64,000 nucleotides of DNA, taken from positions 186,001 through 250,000 of the forward strand of contig JAJJXM010000070.1 of assembly GCA_024516155.1 (NCBI GenBank). Reading direction: 5' to 3'. Shown piece by piece: positions 56,678 to 64,000 of this stretch (position 1 is its first letter; every line of letters begins with the position of its first letter). The notes beneath the pieces were generated by a model that was not told the origin of the DNA, ran no database searches, and worked only from the letters and a program-made list of their open reading frames with translations. The position numbers and the translations under genes are program-made. The DNA comes from Pyronema omphalodes (Eukaryota > Ascomycota > Pezizomycetes > Pezizales > Pyronemataceae).

Positions 56678-57988
56678 ATGCTTGAAGTTGATCCTGCCCT
56701 GGTGAGTTTCACTTCCAGTATTTCAATAACCTCTTTTCTAACTTCCGCAGCTCGAGAGGCCTGAGGACGAAAACTATGATTCGGCGGGCTATGACACCAG
56801 CACCGCAAGTCTCACGTCATCAGTAAATCAGTACATCTTCGAGAACGGCCGACGATACCACGCTTATTATGGACCTGATAAATATCTTCTGCCAACAGAT
56901 GAAAAGGAGCAAGACCGGTATGCCGAGAAACAACCAGAAGGATCGCTGGTTGAAAAACGTAGTGGCGATAGATACTCACCAACAGTGCAGACTAGACTTG
57001 AACCATGAAATGATGCGGTTGGTTTGGGACGACAAGCTTCATTTATCTCCGCTCAACGAGCCTCATCGGATCTTGGACATCGGTACGGGTACAGGCATAT
57101 GGGCCATAGATATGGCAGATCAATATCCAATGGCGGAGGTTATTGGTACCGATCTAAGCCCGATACAACCGCAATGGGTACCGGCAAATTGGTAGGCTTT
57201 TACCATCTCTGCCCTTTTCGAAGCTAATTCGTTGGATAGCCGGTTTGAAGTTGACGACGCGATGTTGGAATGGACCTTTAAAGACGTTAGTTGCTTTATT
57301 ACTGAATAGTTGTGCAGATAAATGATCAATGTTTATTGATATATAATGATTCTAGGATTCTTTTGACTTTATTCACGGTCGAAATATTGCCTCGGGAGTT
57401 AGTGATTGGAACCATCTTATGAGCGAGATGATGCGGTAAGTAACCCAATTTCTCCGCTACGACGCTAACTTCTATCCTTAGTTGTGCCGTACCCGGTGGT
57501 TACGTTGAACTCTGCGAATACAGTATTACATGCAACTGTGATGACGGTACAATGCAGCCCGATAATGGAATGAAGGTATTCCTGGAAACTTTGCACGAAT
57601 CCATGAGTAAGATGGGGCGGCCGGCACCGAAGCTACAATCCATGAAGATGCTCTTGGAGAAAGCAGGGTTCGAGGACATTCATGCCTCAGAAGCAAAGGA
57701 GCCAATAGGCCCATGGCCAAAGGATCCAAGACAAAAGAGGATTGGTGCAATGTCTCTATTGAACTGCGAGACCGGAATCGAAAGTTATGGAATGGCGGCG
57801 TTCACTAGGGTTCTGGGCATGGATGTCGAGAAGGCTCGTGCTATTTGTGACGCGGGACTTGCTGCGGTTCGCAACAAAAACTATCACATGTACGCCAAAT
57901 AGTACGTACTCCTTTGAACCCCTTCAGAAGAAACCATATGCTAACGATAAACAGTTATCGCGTTTATGGACGAAAGCCAAGAGCATGA
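56678..57988 (+). CDS. LaeA-like SAM-dependent methyltransferase (MT8)
   Basis: Exons 56678-56701, 56751-56917, 56991-57191, 57240-57285, 57356-57435, 57482-57901 and 57955-57988 give 323 aa. MLEVDPAL opens the protein. Exon 3 reads LVWDDKLHLSPLNEPHRILDIGTG, exon 5 FDFIHGRNIASG (G for the usual C), and exon 6 MQPDNGMKVFLETLHESMSK then [13 protein letters not shown]. The 5' half including intron 2 is nearly the same as in MT9, but the 3' half is closest to MT5, so the gene is a mosaic. Donors after exons 3 and 6 both carry an in-frame TAG if unspliced. Confidence 0.87.
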
Positions 57989-58153
57989 GGTTAGCGACGT
58001 GTGATCCGGCAGGTCAAGTTTTCACGTGATCTTGGAGGAGGTCCTGTGTAGTGAGTAATGTCATCGGGTCTAGTAATAAACATCTCTTTTTTACGTCACT
58101 GTGATCCTTCGAAAATGTAACAACATGAATATGGTACATCGGTTTTTTATTTA

Positions 58154-58346
58154 TTTTTCTTTTTTCTTTTTTCTTTTTTCTTTTTTCTTTTTTCTTTTTT
58201 CTTTTTTCTTTTTTCTTTTTTCTTTTTTCTTTTTTCTTTTTTCTTTTTTCTTTTTTCTTTTTTCTTTTTTCTTTTTTCTTTTTTCTTTTTTCTTTTTTCT
58301 TTTTTCTTTTTTCTTTTTTCTTTTTTCTTTTTTCTTTTTTTTTCTT
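58154..58346. repeat. (CTTTTTT)n microsatellite
   Basis: About 26 almost perfect copies of a 7 bp CTTTTTT unit. The resulting open frame of F/L/S repeats is an artefact. Confidence 0.95.
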
Positions 58347-58364
58347 TATTATTTCAGGGGAGGG

Positions 58365-58570
58365 GGCTCAAAATTTACGCCGCTCAACCTCTCCAATGTC
58401 AAAGGCGCACCAGACATACCTGTGAATTAAAATACCCTAAAAACGTTTTGTTTTCCTTCAGATACCTTCTCTTGGGCATAAAAATAATAACATCGTTTGC
58501 CATACAACAGCCATCGGACCCCAGCCAGTATAAATTATATAGCTCAGGATCAACTTTTCACGATGGTGTT
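58365..58570. repeat. Inverted copy of the dispersed repeat at 6310-6520
   Basis: Reverse complement similarity includes the CCAATGTCAAAAG(G/C)CGCACCAGACATACCTGTG region and the GGACCCCAG(C/T)CAGTAT region. No coding potential is shared. Confidence 0.55.
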
Positions 58571-59812
58571 TGTTCTTAGTGGTTTCTTTTGATATGTGTT
58601 TGTCATTTTTCTTGTGTATTCTTTTTTTAGGTGGACGTCAACGGTTTAGGACATTGGGAGGACTCATCAAGTGGTTAGATGGGGTTCAGACCTTTTATTG
58701 TGTCCTGCATGGACCTTCTAGGCCTTGCTCAGCGTATGATGCAATGAATAAACAAATATACATTATACAGATGATGCATTCGGAGACACCACGCTTCTGA
58801 ATCGGGTTTTCTGTAGGAAAGAACAACAAAAAAGTGGAGGACTTCCCATCGCTTTATCTGGGCAAAATTTCTATAGCTCTACATACAATGTAGAAATTCA
58901 ATAGACGGACTCTGGAATTCTTGATGCTGGAGAACCAAGCACCCTGAAATTGGAAAATAGCGTGCTCCAGTCGTTTTTGCAGTGAGTTGGACAAGAGCAT
59001 CCAGAAAAGAGTCACGAATCTGGCAGTTTGCCGTAATTTTGGTAAATATTTCCACCAGCTAGCTCTATAAGCGAGTGCTAACATCTGCGCATGGTCTCTA
59101 TCGACTAGTTCAATTTCATTCATTGGATCCCCGAATGTTTCTCTTTTTAACGTTGTTTCTTATATTTTGCTCGTTCTTTGACGACTAATTGCGTATCGTG
59201 ATTGCTCAGCGTCGTTGTCTGCCCAGGTGACCTCACTTGAAACTAACTATATGTCAGCTCGGCAGACCGAAAATCATCATCTTGGTACATTAAAAGATCA
59301 ACCAGACGCTACACTTTTATATTACTGGCGAGATGTACGTGATTGTTTTTTGCTATTATCTACCACGGGCGTTGATCTGTTGGGGAGGGGAGCCTGGGGG
59401 TTGTGAATCGGCGGTGCTCTTCCGGTCCGGAACATATTTTGTATTCCTCATTCATTTTGAGGTGTGCTTTCAGCATTGTCCCTCCGACACTCTGCGATAT
59501 TTTAAAGATTCTATTACTTCCTAAGCTGTTATAAGTACAGCATATCAGGATCACAACAATGTTTCTCGCTATGGTTAGAGCAACTACTTCTTATAATGTA
59601 ATGTGTGCTTATCAAGCGGTGCTTCTTGAATCGTTTTATTATTAACTCAGTAACTATAATGCAGTGCTAAATATCTAGCACTGCCTTATCTTTTGCACCG
59701 ATGTGACGTAGGCCGCAGGAAGGAAACGTTGTGATTGTAAACCATCATGTATAGAGGCTCTATACAGCCCTGGACACCAAATAATGAATTGTGTATATTG
59801 CATCTCTTTTGT

Positions 59813-60376
59813 AGCTCTGGCGCCGGCCGACCCATCTTACTTATGGCTTCTCGCAAGGCGTCCATGTATGCTTACCGTCATTCCATTTTTAAATTTCATC
59901 GTACCGTCGTCACAACTGATTCCTCCATTCGCAAAGTTCAACGTAACCCCCGGGGACGGTACAACTATTGACAGGCGTCAGAAATGTTGCAAATGTCTGT
60001 GGTGACATACCGCTTCATCTGCGTTGCAAAATAATTTCAATCACTGACGCCCGAGGCGATATTCCGACAATAAATAGAGCCAAAGACTCTTAGCATCATA
60101 ATATCTCAATACCCCTTCCTTCACCTTTTGCACAGTTATTCTCTGATTGGACAACCAATCCCCTCAAGGGTACGACCTAACATAGTATCATCAACTTCCA
60201 GTCGACTTCCCAAAGGATGAGCTTTGCTAAAGGTAGAGGCGGTGATATCTCACCGATTGATTGGAACCCAATCCGAGATATTTCTCATGCCCCTGATGAT
60301 TTGGGTTGCGTCAGCCTTTCGGGTAGATATACATATATACTGATGACGCCAGGCTTTCCGTGCTTCGATGATCACC
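59813..60376 (-). pseudogene. Degenerate methyltransferase gene
   Basis: Minus-strand relics in the right order: exon 2 scrap (about 60376-60337), exon 3 end (about 60280-60251), exon 4 (about 60207-60162), exon 5 (about 60090-60011) and the first ~150 nt of exon 6 (59964-59813). Motif I and the C-terminal half are gone. Exon 4 is strongly altered. The same relic with the same breakpoints recurs at 63475-64000. Confidence 0.75.
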
Positions 60377-61471
60377 CCAACAATAATCGACGGAGGCAGA
60401 AATTATACCGAGTGATGCCCAGTGATCTTCAGTTTTCGCCCTTGCGACGCCGCACTTTATGGTGCACCATTCGCGGTAGGCGCGCCGCTAATACAACTTA
60501 GTTAGTTTATACAGCCAGTAGGACGTACATAATTGTATGATGCTTCCTGGCGCAGAATAAATAGTCACTCTTAATGCTGGTAAAAAATACTTCGAGATTG
60601 ATCAACTTTCGGGCAGCTTAGTCAGGGCATGTAGCCAATCAAACGTCATGTCATTATTGGTTTTGGAATGACTTGGTACGTTAAGCGCAGCCGTAAATCT
60701 ACAGGAGTTTTCTCCGATTAGCGTGATGCAGCATACGTCGGTGGCGTCGTATGTTGTAAAGTCGACTGTATGTAGCGACTTATGCATCGGTCATGCTCAG
60801 CAGCACAAAAGCGGGAATCCCGGGAGTCTCAAGAATCGCACCTCGCTTAATTTCCCAGCGCTTTTACAATGGGATTAGATTACACAATGAGCATGAGTGT
60901 ATGCTGTCGGAAACTTAATAGGGCTAGCGTCGTGGCACTTCACAGAATATTTTTCTTCATTAATAAGCATCGAGGTGTGACATGGATCAGCTTGCACAGG
61001 GGAAGGGTACCAAATACCGATTAGTAAGTAGCGAGTGATGACGCATGAACCATATTTCTAAAGTCGGGCCAACGATAACGTACTAGCGTCATATCATTGC
61101 ACATCACTCGCTATATACGTACTACGCTCAATCAGATATATACCATACCTGTTACGATATGGCGTGCTTAATAGAGCCGCACTATGTAATGCCGTGATAC
61201 AAGAAATTCCTGTGCCACCAAAATCATGTGATTGTGTAACCGTTTCAACTCCACAACCACGCCTCCAAATTAAGGTCCGCGCAGCGAATTTTCCTTCGCA
61301 TCCCTGTTTATAATCATTCCATGGGAACTAAAAGTCTTGTGATTTTGTGCGGTTTTATATTCCTAGGCGTTGGGGCGTTGTTGCGAACATTGAACCCCTG
61401 TCGCGCTAGCCCTACTAAGTCCCCGATGCCACACATACATGTATTGTATGCATGTAGCTGTAAAACCCCTC
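60377..61471. other. Spacer with shared promoter-distal modules
   Basis: Sequence 60690-60870 matches the modules at 19480-19610 and 36220-36370 (GCATCGGTCATGCTCAGCAG, GGGAATCCCGGGAGTCTCAAGA). Sequence 61385-61430 carries the CCTGTCGCGCTAGCCCTACTAAGT module. No gene. Confidence 0.5.
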
Positions 61472-61578
61472 AAATGTGCACTTACAGTCATTCCGAAGAA
61501 CGTGTATCATCCTAAGACATCAATGCCGCCGGAAGAGCAGAACGGTAATAGCTATAAATCACCCCAAATGTGCACTTT
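61472..61578 (+). promoter_or_regulatory. Paired AAATGTGCACTTA modules upstream of MT9
   Basis: Copies at 61472-61484 and, with a final T, 61566-61578, each after (C)TGTAAAACC or CTATAAATCACCCC. Layout as at MT4 and MT5. Confidence 0.5.
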
Positions 61579-61671
61579 AAAGAACATTGGCGTGATAGTA
61601 CCACCAACCCAGCAGAACATGCTTATCGAACGTTGCGCTGGAGCCACCCAGATTCCTGCCCTTTTTCACGG

Positions 61672-61792
61672 TCCATTACATCGGCGGCTAGATACCAAAC
61701 TCTATATTAATCGGTCAGCCCCCGGCTGCCAAAGATGTTGACAATCTATCTCTCCAGTACACTCAACAAAAGACCAAACACAAATCCACGCA
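61672..61792 (+). promoter_or_regulatory. Core promoter and leader of MT9
   Basis: CCATTACATCGGCGGCTAGA, then TATATTA at 61703-61709, about 85 nt before the ATG, and the CTCTCCAGTACACTCAACAA leader shared with MT8. Confidence 0.65.
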
Positions 61793-63107
61793 ATGCTTGA
61801 AGTTGATCCTTCCCTGGTGAGTTTCACTTCCAGTATTTCCATAACTTATATTCTAACTTCCGCAGCTCGAGAGGCCCGAGGATGAAAACTATGATTCGGC
61901 GGGCTATGACACCAGCACCGCAAGTCTCACGTCATCAGTGAATCAGTACATTTTCGAGCACGGTCGACGATACCACGCTTATTATGGACCTGATAAATAT
62001 CTTCTGCCAACAGATGAAAAGGAGCAAGACCGGTATGCCGAGAAACGACCAGAAGGATCGCTGGTTGGAAAACGTTTTGGCGGTAGATACTCACCAACAG
62101 TGCAGACTAGACTTAAACCATGAAATTATGCGGCTGGTATGGAACGATAAGCTTCACGAGGCTCCCCTTCACGAACCTCATCGTATATTAGACATTGGCA
62201 CGGGTACGGGCATATGGGCCATAGATATGGCAGATCAATATCCAATGGCTGAAGTTATCGGAACCGATCTGAGCCCTATACAACCTGGCTGGGTTCCGGC
62301 CAATTGGTGAGCTCTGAATACCTTCGTGTTTTTTACCCAGGCTGATTCTTGAGGTAGCCGCTTTGAGGTTGACGATGCCATGTTAGAATGGACGTTCAAG
62401 GACGTTAGTTAACATCATTGACCAATTGAGCAGAATCTGAGTAGACATATTGACATATTATAATGCCAGGACTCTTTTGACTTTATTCACAGTCGGAATA
62501 TTGCCTCGGGCGTTAGTGATTGGAATCATCTTGCAACCGAGCTTATGCGGTGAGTAACCGACCTCATGTACGACAGTTCTAATCTCCATCGGTAGTTGTA
62601 CCGCCCCCGGTGGTTACGTTGAGCTTTGCGAATATAGCGTCACCGTCAATTGCGATGACGGTACGATGAAGCCTGACAATGGTGTGAAGATATATATCGA
62701 CAGTTTGCGGGAAGCAATGATTAAGATGGGGCGACCACCTCCGGAACTGGAGTCCATGAAGTTGTTGTTGGAGAAGGCAGGCTTTGAGGACGTCCATGTA
62801 TTGGAAGCCAAAGAGCCCTTGGCACCTTGGCCGAAGGATCCAAGACAAAAGCGGATTGGTGCAATGGCACTGCTCAACTGCGAGACCGGATTTGAAAGTT
62901 ATGGAATGGCTGCATTTACTAGGATTTTGGACATGGAAGTTGAAAGAGCACAATCCATTTGCAACGCTGCTGTTGCCGCAGTTCGTAATAAGAATTATCA
63001 CATGTACGCAAAATAGTACGTCCTCCTGTTGAACCACTTAGACGAGATTATGAACAATGCTAATGATAGACAGTTATCGCGTTTATGGACGAAAGCCAAG
63101 AGCATGA
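61793..63107 (+). CDS. LaeA-like SAM-dependent methyltransferase (MT9)
   Basis: Exons 61793-61816, 61866-62032, 62106-62306, 62358-62403, 62470-62549, 62596-63015 and 63074-63107 give 323 aa. Exons 1-2 and introns 1-2 are almost the same as MT8. Exon 6 (KIYIDSLREAMIKMGRPPPE, VHVLEAKEPLAPWPKD, MEVERAQSICNAAVAA) is closest to MT1 at the other end of the array. FTRILDMEV has D in place of the conserved G of FTRVLGM. All SAM-binding motifs are intact. Retention of intron 3 (TTG|GTGAG gives TGA) or intron 6 (TAG) ends translation. Confidence 0.87.
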
Positions 63108-63474
63108 TGTGAGCGACGAGGTTTCACGTGATGCAGGATGAGGTCCTGTGCAGGGAGAAATGTCACTGGTTCGTGCGATGGAAATCTCCTTGTTTACGCT
63201 AGTGTAAACGTTTAAAGGCGTAACATGAATATGGTACATTATCGTTTGGGGGGGGGGGGGGGGGCATATTTTATATTCACCTTCCAAGCCAGCCGGTTGT
63301 ATGTCAGTAGAAGAGGCCGATATGAGTTTCATTCGCGCCACATATTTTACATGACAGTGCTGTAGGTTCTGGAAAGGAAATGTCGTGATTGTGAACCATC
63401 TTGTATAGAGGCTTTATTCATCGCATAGATACATACCAATCAATGAATCGTTTGTATTGCATCTTGTTTGTAGG
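63108..63474. other. 3' flank of MT9
   Basis: Shares GATGAGGTCCTGTGCAG, CATGAATATGGTACA and a G run (63248-63264) with other 3' flanks. From 63361 on it matches 59700 onward. Confidence 0.5.
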
Positions 63475-64000
63475 TCAGTCGCCGGCCGACCGCTGACCCA
63501 TTCTAGTCATGGCTTAAGGTAAAGCGTCCATGTATACCTTCATTCCATGTTCCGAATTCATCGTGTCGTCATTACAATTGATTGTGATACTACACTTGCA
63601 GAGTTCAACCAACCTCCGGGGGGCGGTACAACTATGGACTGAGGTCAGAAATGCTATGAACATATGTGGTGACACACCGCATCATCTCTGTTGCAAGATG
63701 GCTCCCATCACTTACGCCTGAGGCAATGTTATAACAGTGAATATAGCCAAAAGACTCCTAATATCATAATATGTCAATACTGCTTCGTTCACGTTTTGCG
63801 CAGTTATTCTCGGATAGGGCAACGGCCCCCCTTAGCACTCCACTCTAATATATAACATAACATCAACTTTAAAAGGATTTCCCGAAGGATAAGCTTTGCT
63901 AAAGGTAGAGGCGGTGATATCTCACCGATTGATTGGAACCCAATCCGAGATATTTCTCATGCCCCTGATGATTTGGGTTGCGTCAACCTTTCGGGTAGAT
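63475..64000 (-). pseudogene. Degenerate methyltransferase gene, second copy (runs off the window)
   Basis: Relics of exon 6 start (63631-63475), exon 5 (about 63758-63679), exon 4 (about 63880-63830) and exon 3 end (about 63950-63921). The order and breakpoints are those of 59813-60376, and the last ~110 bases of the window are almost identical to 60210-60320. It lies the same way behind MT9 as the other does behind MT8. Confidence 0.75.

Larger units (their letters stand above)
57989..59812. other. 3' flank of MT8 and spacer
   Basis: The first ~150 bp match other 3' flanks. Then come a long CTTTTTT microsatellite, the repeat at 58365-58570, and unremarkable sequence to 59700. From about 59700 it is similar to the region starting at 63361. 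No gene is supported. Confidence 0.45.

Noticed and set aside
58101..58430. 109-codon frame of F, L and S residues
   Set aside because: A product of the CTTTTTT microsatellite.
1..64000. tRNA or rRNA genes
   Set aside because: No cloverleaf with conserved A/B boxes or rRNA core sequence was seen by eye; a tRNAscan run would settle this.

Overview
The window looks like a gene-poor, repeat-rich stretch of a filamentous fungal chromosome. Genes carry short introns (46-85 nt) with fungal-type GTATGT/GTGAGT donors, and the transposons belong to lineages common in fungi: a chromodomain Ty3/gypsy element, a Ty1/copia element, a LINE with RNase H, and hAT-, Mutator- and Harbinger-like short inverted-repeat elements. 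The protein family matches LaeA-like/UMTA methyltransferases of Pezizomycotina, so an ascomycete is most likely. Genus cannot be told from sequence alone and a basidiomycete is not excluded.

The only host genes I can support belong to one family. Nine complete seven-exon genes for ~321-325 aa SAM-dependent methyltransferases are present (called MT1-MT9 here): MT1 7418-8739 (minus), MT2 12066-13440, MT3 15861-17172, MT4 19974-21286, MT5 36704-38024, MT6 51004-52323, MT7 53370-54688, MT8 56678-57988 and MT9 61793-63107 (all plus). The first exon of a further minus-strand gene sits at the left edge (8-31). Five decayed copies lie between them (14592-14701, 22051-22250, 47166-48920, 59813-60376, 63475-64000). 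Exons 1-6 have exactly the same lengths (24/167/201/46/80/420 nt) in all nine genes. Only the last exon varies. This suggests selection for full-length protein despite heavy duplication. Copies share core promoters, spacer modules and blocks of exon sequence, which points to tandem duplication plus gene conversion. No polyketide synthase, NRPS, transporter or other pathway gene is seen, so the substrate is unknown.

Layout. 0.03-7.4 kb: no convincing gene; a 1.6 kb GTGTTTAG hairpin/minisatellite block and a 702 bp inverted-repeat element. 7.4-22.3 kb: MT1-MT4, fragments, and small hAT, Harbinger-like and Mutator-like elements. 24.4-34.4 kb: a 5'-truncated LINE with a 14 bp target duplication, itself split by a 6.4 kb chromovirus with 529 bp LTRs and a GGGAG target duplication. 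34.4-41.2 kb: MT5 among nested inverted-repeat elements (an element inside an element inside an element). 41.8-47.1 kb: a young copia element (170 bp LTRs differing at one site, TTGGA target duplication). 47.1-64 kb: a pseudogene broken by a hAT-like element, then MT6-MT9, ending in a segmental duplication.

The most notable points are the array itself, stop codons built into two of the splice donors of most copies, a textbook -1 frameshift site and a self-priming signature in the gypsy element, and in the copia element a half-tRNA-type primer site, a gag-UGA-pol arrangement and a candidate 228 nt intron in pol.
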